Source of the DNA: Hymenobacter ruricola
GTDB taxonomy: Bacteria; Bacteroidota; Bacteroidia; Cytophagales; Hymenobacteraceae
DNA length: 64,000 nt
Assembly: GCF_015694525.1 (NCBI RefSeq)
Contig: NZ_JADQDM010000008.1
Coordinates: 62,001-126,000, forward strand
Reading direction: 5' to 3'
How positions within the stretch are numbered: position 1 is the stretch's first letter; each line of letters opens with the position of its first letter. The position numbers were made by a program, and so were the translations under genes. Under the pieces are notes generated by a model that worked only from the letters and a program-made list of their open reading frames with translations, had not been told where the DNA came from and did no database searches. Below, in pieces: positions 31,601-39,623 of this stretch.

Positions 31601-34600
31601 TGGCCGGTAGCCGTGCGCAGGGCCGCCAGCGAAGCCTGGTCGCTGCCATTGAGGTAAGCCAGTACGTTTTGCGAGCCGCTGACGTAGTAGTCGTTGTAGT
31701 CGATGGGAGCATAGGCGCTGCCGCCGACGGAGCTCAGGAAGGCGTAGCCGTAGGTGGTGGCGTTGCTCCCCGCCAGGGTGTTGCTGAAAATATTATTCCG
31801 AACATCGAGGCCCGTATTGCCGGCCGTCACGTACAGGCTGGCCGAGGTTGCGTTCGCCGAGGAGGTGTAGCTGCCTTGCAGGTTTACCGAATTGTAATAC
31901 AGGTTGATGCCGCTTTGCGCCGTTGTGGACCCATTCAGGTAGATGCCAACCGGCCCAAAGCGCCCGGTAATAGCACTTACAAAGTTGTTGCTGAGCGTAA
32001 CGTTGGCGGCCGCGCCGCCGCTCCCCACGTATATGCCGACGCCGATGGGCGTGTAGGTGGTGCTGGTGCCCACCGTCGACACGGCCGTCACGTTGTTGCC
32101 GTTCACCACGGCGTTCGTAACCGCGCTCAGGTACAGTCCATACGCCAGGTAAGTGCCCGAGGTAGTCGTGACGGCTATCCCATTCACCGTGTTGTTGCGC
32201 ACTTGCAGGCCGGCGATGGCGTGCAGGTACATCCCCGTGGGGTCCAGGTCGCTGCCGGTCCGCACGTTCTGCACGGTATTGGCGGCAATGCCGGCGTTCA
32301 CGGCATTGCTCACATCGAGCCCTTCGTAGCCGATGTTGTCGGCCGTGGCAGCCGTGGCGGGCCCCACCACGTTTCCGTTAATCACCAGCCCGTCGAGGCC
32401 CCCGGCTGAAGTTGTGGCCGTGCCCGCCGCCAGGATGCCCACGTAGCAGCCGGTCAGCGCATTGTTTTGCACGGTCAGGTTGTCGTTGTCGGCCCCGGTA
32501 CCGGTGCTGGTCAAGCTCAGAGCACTGCCGCCCGCAAATACCCCAAACGTCGTCGCGGTATTGGAGCCGGCCCGCAGGTTCAGGTTCAGCAGCTGGTCGA
32601 ACGTAGCGCCCGCCGCCGTGCCCAGGCTTTTCACCCACACCACGGCCGAGGTGCCGGTGCTGGTGTTGGCAATGTTCAGGTCGCGGGTGGTGCCGCCCAC
32701 CGTGTTCGAGCCGTCGATGGTCACGTAGTCGGCCCCATTCAGCACGAGCAGGCCCGAGTTGGCCGCGCTGCCGCTGATGCTGGCCGTCACGCCGGCCGCC
32801 GGCTTGATGGTGACGCGGTGCGTGGCGTCGGCCCCGGTCAGCACGTTCACCGTCAGGGGGAAGGTTTCGCCGTTGGTGGTGTTGTAAAAGGTGGTAGCCG
32901 CCGGGTTGATAAGCGAGAACGTGACGCCCGTGGCCCCGGCCGTGGTGTTGTCCACGCCGCGCAGGTTCAGGTCGGCAATGGCTGCCGTGAGGGTGGTGTA
33001 GTTGCCGCCCACGCCCACGGTGTAGGTGCCATTGAGCGGCCCCACAATGAGGCGGGTGGCGGCCGGGCCGCTCAGCGTGATGGCCGGCGTGGTGCTGCCG
33101 GTGTAGCTGGTGCCCGCCACGTTCACGGCCGTCGGCACCGAGGCCACGGTGTTGCCGGGCGTGGCCGTGGCGCTGATGTCGTAGGCCAGCCAGAAGTAGT
33201 TGTCGCCGGTGGGCAGGGCGGCCGGGGTGGTCAGCGTCAGGGTGTAGGTGCTGGCAATAGTGCCGGTGGTGGCCACCAGCGTGGTGGTGGCAAAGGTGGC
33301 GCTGGTGCCCGTGCTGTACAGCCGGGCGTTGGCAATGTCGGCCGCGCTGGTGCTGCCTAGGTCAAAGGTGATGCTAGTAAGCGTGAGAGCGGCGCCGCTG
33401 TTGCCCGCGGTGTTCACGTTCAGGCCCGTTACCTGCTGGTTGGTCTGGCCACGGGAGGTGGCGGCGCCGTTCTGCGTGTAGGCCAGCGTATTCACGGTGC
33501 GGGGCGTGCCGGCCGTGGTGGCCTGCGAGCCGGTGAGGGCACTGGAGGGCACTTCGGCAATGGCCACCACCCGGAAGTAATAAGTCGTGGCGGGGGTCAG
33601 GCCGGTGAGCGCCAGCGAGTAGGCAGTGCCCGTGGTGGCGGCGCTGGTGCTGGCGATGCTGCCCCCCGTCGGCGTCGTAAAGGTGACGTTGTCGGTGGAG
33701 TATTGCACCAGAAACCTGTTTTCCGTCGTCGAGTTGTCGGTAAAGCCGACGGTCAGACCGGTGCTGGTTACGCTGGCAAACGTCAGGCTCGTGGGGGCGG
33801 TCGGCGGGGGCGGGGTAAACGTGTACTTCGAGCCGGTAGCCGGAATAGTGGCCAGGCTATTCGAGGCCGTGTTGCTGAAGCTGTTGCTGTTGGCCGTCTG
33901 CTGCGTGAGCAGCTGCGAGGCGGCGGTGCCACCGCCTGGCCCGTTGATGCCCAAGGTATAAGTATAGCTGCCATTGCCGGCCGTCATCGTGCCGTACTGG
34001 TATTCGATGTGGCCGTCTGACTCGTACAGGCGAATCTGGTAATTGAGGCTGCCGGTAGCGCCGAAGGCAACCAGGCCAATCCATTCGGCCGTGAGCACCC
34101 GGCTGCCAGCCGTGCCGGTCGTGAGGTACTTAAACGAGGATGCTAAGTCGGCCGCCGTGGCAGCATTGGTGGCGGTCGTAAGGTCATAATAGAGCACCGC
34201 CAGGGCACTGGCCGTGGCGGTGGCATTAGAAAACCTGGTATTTGTCCGGCCATAGACCCCTGTGCCGCTCCCGGTAGCCGAAGTGCCGGTGTTAAAGGTC
34301 AGAAAGCCGTTGGTAGAAACGCTGAACTGCGTGTAAGCCGTCCCATCGTAATAGAAGGTAAAGCCGATTGGGGTGGGACCACTCAGGTTATCGTCGGTAG
34401 AGGTGCTATTGCGCCAGACAGTGAAGCTGTTGCCCGTGCTAGCGATTGAACTGTAAGTAGCACCCGTGGTGCGGGTTGTGGCATAGCTTGCTATGCTCTG
34501 CCCCCAGGCCGCGCCGCTGCCCGTGAGCAGCAGGGCCAGCACCGCCAGCAGGCGGCCCCAGCGGGACGAGAAAACAAGCGGTTGCCGCGGCAGTCTTTCT

Positions 34601-34617
34601 TGTAGAGGTTGTGGCAT
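28642..34617 (-). CDS. Giant T9SS-secreted multidomain surface protein
   Basis: A 1991-residue exported protein, built in order from: signal peptide (LLAVLALLLTGSGAAWG-QS), an N-terminal jelly-roll (about 40-270; GFTFYYDGTAYTQFSVSTNG), an FN3 domain (about 270-370; PTSLTFASVTSTGLTVGFTD), a BNR-neuraminidase N-terminal-like domain (about 380-530; NTLAYTQNGAATSRGQTNQQ), a long right-handed beta-helix (about 550-1100; DYVTIDGSNTVGGTTRDLNI), a CARDB-like domain (DVGITALLQPAASNCYAGAQ), a PKD-like part (YTYTWASTAGGG), a proprotein-convertase P domain (ITHTFDADVQVYLVGPGN, GTWTLRVFDNASGDVGTLNN), a further beta-helix segment, an FN3-like LPVELAKFEAKRQGPDALLS region and a type A T9SS sorting domain (AWPNPSPQAPHLSLTL, ending TQTLKLVKE). 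No peptidase domain is visible. Probably a surface adhesin or glycan-binding structural protein. Monocistronic. Confidence 0.92.
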   Translation of the reverse strand: MPQPLQERLPRQPLVFSSRWGRLLAVLALLLTGSGAAWGQSIASYATTRTTGATYSSIASTGNSFTVWRNSTSTDDNLSGPTPIGFTFYYDGTAYTQFSVSTNGFLTFNTGTSATGSGTGVYGRTNTRFSNATATASALAVLYYDLTTATNAATAADLASSFKYLTTGTAGSRVLTAEWIGLVAFGATGSLNYQIRLYESDGHIEYQYGTMTAGNGSYTYTLGINGPGGGTAASQLLTQQTANSNSFSNTASNSLATIPATGSKYTFTPPPPTAPTSLTFASVTSTGLTVGFTDNSTTENRFLVQYSTDNVTFTTPTGGSIASTSAATTGTAYSLALTGLTPATTYYFRVVAIAEVPSSALTGSQATTAGTPRTVNTLAYTQNGAATSRGQTNQQVTGLNVNTAGNSGAALTLTSITFDLGSTSAADIANARLYSTGTSATFATTTLVATTGTIASTYTLTLTTPAALPTGDNYFWLAYDISATATPGNTVASVPTAVNVAGTSYTGSTTPAITLSGPAATRLIVGPLNGTYTVGVGGNYTTLTAAIADLNLRGVDNTTAGATGVTFSLINPAATTFYNTTNGETFPLTVNVLTGADATHRVTIKPAAGVTASISGSAANSGLLVLNGADYVTIDGSNTVGGTTRDLNIANTSTGTSAVVWVKSLGTAAGATFDQLLNLNLRAGSNTATTFGVFAGGSALSLTSTGTGADNDNLTVQNNALTGCYVGILAAGTATTSAGGLDGLVINGNVVGPATAATADNIGYEGLDVSNAVNAGIAANTVQNVRTGSDLDPTGMYLHAIAGLQVRNNTVNGIAVTTTSGTYLAYGLYLSAVTNAVVNGNNVTAVSTVGTSTTYTPIGVGIYVGSGGAAANVTLSNNFVSAITGRFGPVGIYLNGSTTAQSGINLYYNSVNLQGSYTSSANATSASLYVTAGNTGLDVRNNIFSNTLAGSNATTYGYAFLSSVGGSAYAPIDYNDYYVSGSQNVLAYLNGSDQASLAALRTATGQDANSLSVAPPFVSATDLHLDNTQATAASFDGKAVVISGLTTDYDGATRSATTPDVGADEFLLPSQDVGITALLQPAASNCYAGAQPVQVTIRNYGSTATTQAVPVAVTVTFPNATTQTLTGTYSGAAIAAGGTANFTVGTYTVNGSGSYGFAATTTYNPDSNPGNDALAPQTVAVTVPDAITITPSTCGATVYANTAVTLTAGSSTAYTYTWASTAGGGLATSTGAAVTATPTQTATYTVTGTSGACSITQTITLQVIGATAPTQAQCAGAPFTITAAVPVPTYAGTAAPGAAIPDNSTTGVSSTIAISGAPAGSVISNSSVVKVTLNITHTFDADVQVYLVGPGNAGTLELTTDNGGSGVNYTNTVLSTAAATSIADGSAPFTGTFAPEGTTAVGYGGTTYALPAAALNGAPLNGTWTLRVFDNASGDVGTLNNWALEVGSPTGTTALTGPAGATIAGPTGSGGTATFTVSNAPTGNNTYTLTTTDNATSCAATTSFAVNTTETTTWTGAVSGAWLTSGNWSACVPSATISARIPAGLTTYPTISAASVTKDLVVEAGATVTHTGGNLQVWGDLTNNGTYAATGGTIAFRGAAPQMVTGLSTFNNLTVNQAVTASTVTLMSNATVTNNLTLTSGVLNTNGNTLTLGNTASIVNEDDADYVLGRVATTRTLAAGTAQNFGGLGLTLTPDAGSTAPGLTAVVRTTGTTLTGQGTSQSIQRYFDIQPAVNTGLSVTMAFSYLDHERNGIAAASMRLFKSTAGTSGPWQPQPGASVSGNTVTKTGISDFSIWTLGNGANPLPVELAKFEAKRQGPDALLSWATASELNNRGFEVQVSTDGSRYRALGFVAGAGSSAGAHSYRLLDQETGKAGVRYYRLQQLDFNGASTFSPVRTVLFDAPAGQLLAWPNPSPQAPHLSLTLPQAAASATLTLTDALGRQVWRQELGALPAGPSQPMLDAPAFSRLPTGIYVLRLATPTGTQTLKLVKE

Positions 34618-35305
34618 AAGGAAAGGGAGAAGTGGAGCGTAATAAGGTTGGTGAAAAAGCAGTGAGTGGATAGTCAGGAAGCTACCGTTGAGCTAAGGCA
34701 GCGGGCTATCGGGGAGAAGTAATATTTGCCGGTGGCTTAGGGGTAACGGCTGTCCGTCTGTTGCTGCGCATTTAAGGGCGGCCAGCAATTAAAAAATCAA
34801 CCGGGCGGCAGTCCGCCAGTCGAAATATAAACTCCAGCCCGGCAAAATCCTGACTTTATAAAAATAAAATGATATCCCTCGCCGCTGCGCTTTTCGCTTC
34901 CATCAGAAGAAGCCCCGTTGGCACGCTGCCAATGGAGCTCTGCCTTCAAAATGAGGGAGAAAACAGGCGGCCACTCATTTGCTGTCTTCAGCGCCTGGGG
35001 CCGGCCGGTAGCAGTCCGCGCCCCAGGCACCGCCCCGCGGGCGGCGCGGCAGCCGCGACCCTGGCCGGCGTGCCGCTGCTAGCAGGCGGCGGCCGCAGGT
35101 CTTGGCGAAGTACTATCCGGCCCGGATTCCTGGGGAGCATAAGCGCGCCCGCAGAGACGGGGGCAGCGTGGCATCTACTCAGGACCTCGGGTATCCGGCG
35201 CAGCCGGGGCTCGCCTTGCGGGCGCCCTGAGAGGCGTCGCGCTTGTACCCATCTTATAATAAATAGCGCCTCACGCCGTACTTTTCGGCCAAAACCGCGC
35301 TGCTT
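34618..35305. other. Long intergenic stretch without recognised gene
   Basis: About 690 bases between divergent genes. The left third (34618-34870) is AT-rich and should contain the promoter of the giant T9SS gene. A GC-rich part holds a 9-bp hairpin, GCCTGGGGC at 34993 with GCCCCAGGC at 35020. Open frames on both strands give Arg/Ala-rich unlikely peptides. A box TACTTTTC at about 35278 precedes the next gene. I see no RNA gene. Confidence 0.45.
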
Positions 35306-36400
35306 ATGACCTTCCGCCCCGTTCTGGCCGCTCTGGCTCTGTTGCTGCTCACCGGCCCGCTCCGCGCCCAAACGCCCCTCGGGCAGCCCTCGCTCGATGA
35401 ATCGAAGGTGCAAATCTGGTGCGCCACGGTGCGCTTCGTGTACGACGACGCCGGGCGCCCCAACCTCAAAGGCACCGTGCGCTGCGAAGGCGGCAACCTC
35501 GCCGCGCTGGCCGCCAGCATCCGGCCCGACAGCCTGCGCGTGTACTCGCTGCTCTACCAGCCCATTGAGGGCCGGGGCGCCATTTACCAGGGCAAAAAGG
35601 ACAACCCCGCCCGGCTGGCGGCCCTCGCCAAAGCCATTGTGAGCAAGCTCAAGGGCTCGCCGGCCCGCCGCAAAGACCCCGCCCGCATGGCGCGGGTGCA
35701 AGCCCTCGAAACCGCCCTCACCCACTACGTGGAAAGCGGCACCCCGCTCGGCGACGTATCGGCGGCCATGACGCCCGAAACGGCCGACACCACGGCCGCC
35801 CCCGGCGCGCTGGGCCCGGCCGAAGCCGCCGAACAGGCCGCTGCGGCCGACCGCGACGCCGCCGCCACGGCTTCGGCCGCGGCGTTGCCCGCGGCCGGGC
35901 CGGGCAGCCTGCTCTACCGCTTTGCCGCGCCGCTGGCGCTCATTCTGGCCATTCTGAGTTTGGTGCTGTACGTTATGCTGCGCATCACGCTGGGGCAGTG
36001 GCGCCGGCAGCAGCGCCGCGAAACGCTGGTGGCCAAGCAGGCCGCCACGACTGCGCAAACGGCCGCTGCCGAAACCAGCGCCGCCGTGGCCGACTCCATC
36101 GCCCGCGTGAAACGGGCCGAAGCGCTGGTGCTGGCTGCCTCGGAAACCGGCGCCGCGCCCGCCCCCACGCCGGCCCTCGACCAGCTCAGCCCCGCCCAGC
36201 GGTTGGAAGTGGAGCGCCTGGTGAGCCAGCGCGTGGACGAGGAACTGCGCTGGCTGCGCGCCAACCTGCCGGAGCTGGTAGCGGCCGCGGTGGCGCCGCC
36301 CGCGGCCGCAGCCGCCCCGGAGGAAACGCCAGTTGCCCAGGCAGAGCCGGCAGGCGCCGGGCGTAGCGGGCCGGTGGCCGATAACGTGCAGATGGATTAA
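35306..36400 (+). CDS. Unknown membrane protein, Ala-rich, with signal peptide and one helix
   Basis: 364 residues. Signal peptide MTFRPVLAALALLLLTGPLR-AQ, then a periplasmic globular part (about 30-145: VQIWCATVRFVYDDAGRPNL, KGTVRCEGGNLAALAASIRP, then DSLRVYSLLYQPIEGRGAIY), an Ala/Asp-rich linker, a transmembrane helix at about 211-233 (FAAPLALILAILSLVLYVML), and a long Ala/Glu/Gln-rich coiled-coil-like cytoplasmic tail (ATTAQTAAAETSAAVADSIA, LDQLSPAQRLEVERLVSQRV). Two Cys (about 37 and 60) could form a disulfide. I do not recognise the family. A role in envelope signalling or scaffolding would be a guess. Followed by a diverged repeat element. Confidence 0.75.
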   Translation: MTFRPVLAALALLLLTGPLRAQTPLGQPSLDESKVQIWCATVRFVYDDAGRPNLKGTVRCEGGNLAALAASIRPDSLRVYSLLYQPIEGRGAIYQGKKDNPARLAALAKAIVSKLKGSPARRKDPARMARVQALETALTHYVESGTPLGDVSAAMTPETADTTAAPGALGPAEAAEQAAAADRDAAATASAAALPAAGPGSLLYRFAAPLALILAILSLVLYVMLRITLGQWRRQQRRETLVAKQAATTAQTAAAETSAAVADSIARVKRAEALVLAASETGAAPAPTPALDQLSPAQRLEVERLVSQRVDEELRWLRANLPELVAAAVAPPAAAAAPEETPVAQAEPAGAGRSGPVADNVQMD

Positions 36401-36443
36401 CTTTAAGTAGCGGCTTTACAACTACGGCCGTGCTACTCTACCC

Positions 36444-36540
36444 GTCATGTCGAGCTTGTCGAGACATCTCGCGTGTGTTGGTAATCAATAACAAGGCATT
36501 ACTTCAGCACGCGGGATGTCCCGGCTTCGCTCAACCTGAC
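36444..36540. repeat. Diverged facing inverted repeat, copy 6
   Basis: Left arm from 36444 (GTCATGTCGAGCTTGTCGAG, then ACATCTCGCG) and right arm ending at 36540 (CGCGGGATGTCCCGGCTTCG, then CTCAACCTGAC) are inverted but with several mismatches. The GTCAT..GTCGAG edge and overall size relate it to the GAGCGCAGCGAAG family; GTCGAGACATCTCGCG is another common variant of such elements. Confidence 0.7.
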
Positions 36541-36579
36541 AGCTTGAGTACCCCCACTCCCCTCCTTCCTAATTCTCCT

Positions 36580-36777
36580 ATGAAAGCTGCCTTTCGCCTG
36601 CTTGTGCTGCTGGCCGCTTTGCCTGCCTGCCGGGCCACCGCGCCGCCCGCGCGCAACACCTTGCCGCGCCGCCAGCCCCTGACCGAAGTCACCACCCCCG
36701 AAAACGCCGAGCCCAGCCGCAAAGCCGGCCTGGAACTCCCCGACACCACCCGCCGTGAAGTACCCCAACAGCCGTAA
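36580..36777 (+). CDS. Small putative lipoprotein, 65 residues
   Basis: MKAAFRLLVLLAALPAC gives a signal with a lipobox-like ALPAC (Cys 17); the remaining 48 residues are Pro/Thr/Arg-rich and unstructured (TAPPARNTLPRRQPLTEVTT). No family is recognised. Its last 23 bases overlap the start of the prolyl oligopeptidase gene in another frame. Tiny proteins of this sort are frequently annotated in this group, but real expression is uncertain; signal peptide composition and the good ATG support it. Confidence 0.5.
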   Translation: MKAAFRLLVLLAALPACRATAPPARNTLPRRQPLTEVTTPENAEPSRKAGLELPDTTRREVPQQP

Positions 36778-38821
36778 AACCGACACCACCGACACCTATT
36801 TCGGCACCCAAGTGCCCGACCCCTACCGCTGGCTCGAAGACCTTGACTCGGAAGAAACCGCCGCCTGGGTGACGGCCCAGAACGAAGTCACGTTCGGGTA
36901 TTTGAGCGAAATTCCGTTTCGGGATGCCATCCGGGAGCGCCTCACCCGGCTCTGGAACTACGAGCGCTACGGCGTGCCCGAACAGGTGGGCGACGAGCTG
37001 GTGTATGCCAAGAACGACGGGCTGCAAAACCAGGCCGTGGTGTACCGCCAGCGCGGCAATGAGGAGCCGCGCGTGCTGCTCGACCCCAACAAATTCTCGG
37101 CCGACGGTACCACCGCCCTGGCCGGCATGGAGTTCAGCCCCGACCACCGCTACCTGGCTTATGCCACCAGCAGCGGCGGCTCCGACTGGCACCAGGTCCG
37201 CGTGATGGACCTGCGCACCCAGGAGCTGCTGCCCGACAAGCTGGACTGGGTGAAAGTCTCGGGCACGTCGTGGACTTCGGCGGGCTTCTACTACTCGCGC
37301 TACGACGCGCCCCGGCCCGGCGAAAACGACCTGTCGGGCAAAAATGAGTTTCACAAGGTGTATTTCCACCGGCTGCACACGCCGCAGGCGGAAGACGAGC
37401 TGGTATACGAAAACCCCGCCATGCCCCTGGGTTTCCGCATGGCCGGCGCCACCGAAGACGAGCGGTTTCTGTGCCTTTACCTCACCGATGGCGTCTCGGA
37501 CGGCAACCGCCTGCTGGTGCGCGACCTCACCGACGCCACGCAGGCCAGCGCCTGGACTACGCTGTTCGATTCCTACGAATTCAACAACACCGTCATCGGC
37601 AACGTGGGCGGCGAGGTGCTGGTGTACACCAACTACCAGGCCCCCAACTACCGCGTGGTCGGCATCGACCCGCAGCAGCCCGAAGAAGCCCACTGGCGCG
37701 AGGTGCTGCCCGAAACCGCCAACAAGCTTGAAAGCGTGACCCAGGCGGGCGGCTGCCTGCTGGCCAGCTACCTGCACGATGCCAGCTCGCAGGTGCAGGT
37801 ATACTCGGAACAGGGCGAGTTTCGGCACGAGGTGGCGCTGCCGGCCCTGGGCACGGCCAGCGGCTTTGGCGGGCGGCGCGAGGCCACGGCGGTGTACTAC
37901 GCCTTCACGTCCTTCACCTACCCCACCACCATTTACCGCTACGACCTGGCCAGCAACACCAGCACCGTGTTCCGGGCGCCGGCCGTGGACGTGCAGCCGG
38001 CCGACTACGAAACCACGCAGGTGTTCTACCCCAGCAAGGACGGCACGCGGATTCCGATGTTCATCGTGCACAAAAAGGGCGTGGTGCTGAACGGCCGGAA
38101 CCCCACCTACCTCTACGCCTACGGCGGCTTCAACGTGAGCCTGACGCCCGCCTTCTCGGTGGCGCGCCTGCTGTGGCTGGAAAACGGCGGCATCCTGGCC
38201 GTGGCCAACCTGCGCGGCGGCGGCGAATACGGCGAGGACTGGCACCGGGCCGGTATGACCCCGCACAAGCAAAACGTGTTCGACGACTTCATTGCCGCCG
38301 CCGAATACCTCAAAACCAACCGCTACACCGACACCCAGCACCTCGCCATCGCGGGCGGCTCCAACGGCGGCCTGCTGGTGGGCGCCGTGGCCAACCAGCG
38401 CCCCGACCTGTGCCGCGTGGCCCTGCCCGCCGTTGGCGTGATGGATATGCTGCGCTACCAAAAGTTCACCATCGGCTGGAACTGGGCGCCCGAGTACGGC
38501 ACCTCCGACGACGAGGCGCAATTCCATAACCTACTGGCTTTCTCGCCGCTGCACAACCTGCGGCCCGGCACCGCCTACCCCGCCACGCTCATCACCACCG
38601 CCGACCACGACGACCGGGTGGTGCCCGCGCACTCCTTCAAGTACGCCGCCGCCCTGCAGGCCGCCACCGCCGGCCCCTCCCCCACCCTCATTCGCATCGA
38701 CGTGAACGCCGGCCACGGCGCCGGCAAAAGCACCGCCCTGCTCATCGATGAGTGGGCCGACGTGTGGAGCTTCTGCTACGCGAATATGGGCGTGACGCCC
38801 CCCAGCGAACCCCAGGCCTAG
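36755..38821 (+). CDS. Prolyl oligopeptidase family serine peptidase (S9A)
   Basis: Cleaves short peptides after proline. 688 residues in the S9A layout: an N-terminal segment (YFGTQVPDPYRWLEDLDSEE), a beta-propeller gate (about 60-400) and an alpha/beta hydrolase domain. The catalytic triad is visible: Ser536 in GGSNGGLL, Asp619 in ADHDDRVVP and His654 in NAGHGAGK. The fit to the family is full length, without signal peptide, so a cytoplasmic enzyme, unlike periplasmic family members with signals. The start is GTG at 36755, since no ATG fits; it lies inside the end of the lipoprotein frame. First of three closely spaced genes (gaps of 11 and 5 bases). Confidence 0.95.
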   Translation: MKYPNSRKTDTTDTYFGTQVPDPYRWLEDLDSEETAAWVTAQNEVTFGYLSEIPFRDAIRERLTRLWNYERYGVPEQVGDELVYAKNDGLQNQAVVYRQRGNEEPRVLLDPNKFSADGTTALAGMEFSPDHRYLAYATSSGGSDWHQVRVMDLRTQELLPDKLDWVKVSGTSWTSAGFYYSRYDAPRPGENDLSGKNEFHKVYFHRLHTPQAEDELVYENPAMPLGFRMAGATEDERFLCLYLTDGVSDGNRLLVRDLTDATQASAWTTLFDSYEFNNTVIGNVGGEVLVYTNYQAPNYRVVGIDPQQPEEAHWREVLPETANKLESVTQAGGCLLASYLHDASSQVQVYSEQGEFRHEVALPALGTASGFGGRREATAVYYAFTSFTYPTTIYRYDLASNTSTVFRAPAVDVQPADYETTQVFYPSKDGTRIPMFIVHKKGVVLNGRNPTYLYAYGGFNVSLTPAFSVARLLWLENGGILAVANLRGGGEYGEDWHRAGMTPHKQNVFDDFIAAAEYLKTNRYTDTQHLAIAGGSNGGLLVGAVANQRPDLCRVALPAVGVMDMLRYQKFTIGWNWAPEYGTSDDEAQFHNLLAFSPLHNLRPGTAYPATLITTADHDDRVVPAHSFKYAAALQAATAGPSPTLIRIDVNAGHGAGKSTALLIDEWADVWSFCYANMGVTPPSEPQA

Positions 38822-38832
38822 CCCCAGTCACC

Positions 38833-39618
38833 ATGCGTGCTTTTTACTCGTGCATTGGGGCCGCTGCCACGCTTTTATTAGGGCTATTGTCTCCCACAGC
38901 AGTTGCTGCTCAGTACTATCACCGCACGCCCGACGCCGTGCTGCCAGTGCGCAAGAACAGCGTCTTCTTCACGCATGTGGATGTGGTGGAGCAGCTGCCC
39001 CGGGGCGCCTCCATTGCAAAAGGCCAGCAGATTGCCACGCTGCAGCCCGAGCCTGCGGTGCAGTCAGAAGGCTACGATTTGGTGCTGGCCGGAGCCAAAA
39101 AAGCCTATGATGAAGGCTTTTTTCCACAAGCCGCCGCGGCCCTCGAAGACGCCGTGGCGCACGAGCCCAACAATCCGTTTTTGCTCTACCACTACGCCCG
39201 GGCCCTCTACAAAACCGACGAAACCAAACCGCGCAGCTACGCCGTTTACCAACGCCTGATGGCCACGCTGGCCAAGCAGGGCGGCGAAAACGACAGCGTG
39301 GTTGTGGTGGACCTGTGGTTTCCGGAAGCGTACTGGAAGCTGGGAACCCTGCAACTGGACCGGGCCGAATGGGCCAGCGCCGTCGACAACATTTCCCGGG
39401 GGCTGCTGGGCCTGGACCAACTCGGCGCCTTGCCCACCAGCCCCATTCACGAGGAAGCGCTGTCCTACCTCACCGAGTGCTTCTACCACTTGCACGACGC
39501 CAGGCTGTGCCGCTACTACGGCAACCGAACGCTCCAGCTGTTTCCTCAAAACAAGTACGTCCAACCCTACCTGACGCACTTGCCACCGGCGGCTACGCCG
39601 AAAGTCAAACGAAAATAA
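38833..39618 (+). CDS. Secreted TPR-like hypothetical protein
   Basis: 261 residues: signal peptide (LLLGLLSPTAVAAQ), a short N-terminal beta region (PVRKNSVFFTHVDVVEQLPR), then helices with TPR character (LAGAKKAYDEGFFPQAAAAL, EDAVAHEPNNPFLLYHYARA, WKLGTLQLDRAEWASAVDNI, then SRGLLGLDQL; LSYLTECFYHLHDARLCRYY). No enzyme motif. It probably acts in the periplasm as a binding scaffold. Sits 11 bases after the prolyl oligopeptidase stop and 5 bases before the oxidoreductase, so it is part of the same transcription unit, though a functional link is not evident. Confidence 0.75.
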   Translation: MRAFYSCIGAAATLLLGLLSPTAVAAQYYHRTPDAVLPVRKNSVFFTHVDVVEQLPRGASIAKGQQIATLQPEPAVQSEGYDLVLAGAKKAYDEGFFPQAAAALEDAVAHEPNNPFLLYHYARALYKTDETKPRSYAVYQRLMATLAKQGGENDSVVVVDLWFPEAYWKLGTLQLDRAEWASAVDNISRGLLGLDQLGALPTSPIHEEALSYLTECFYHLHDARLCRYYGNRTLQLFPQNKYVQPYLTHLPPAATPKVKRK

Positions 39619-39623
39619 ATTCC

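Noticed and set aside
29032..32409. Long plus-strand open frame (about 1125 codons) opposite the 1991-residue gene
   Set aside because: Same reason: a Gly/Arg/Ala-rich shadow of a well supported gene on the other strand.
34869..35309. Plus-strand 146-codon frame in the long gap
   Set aside because: Arg/Pro/Gly-rich and reads through a hairpin; no protein-like pattern.
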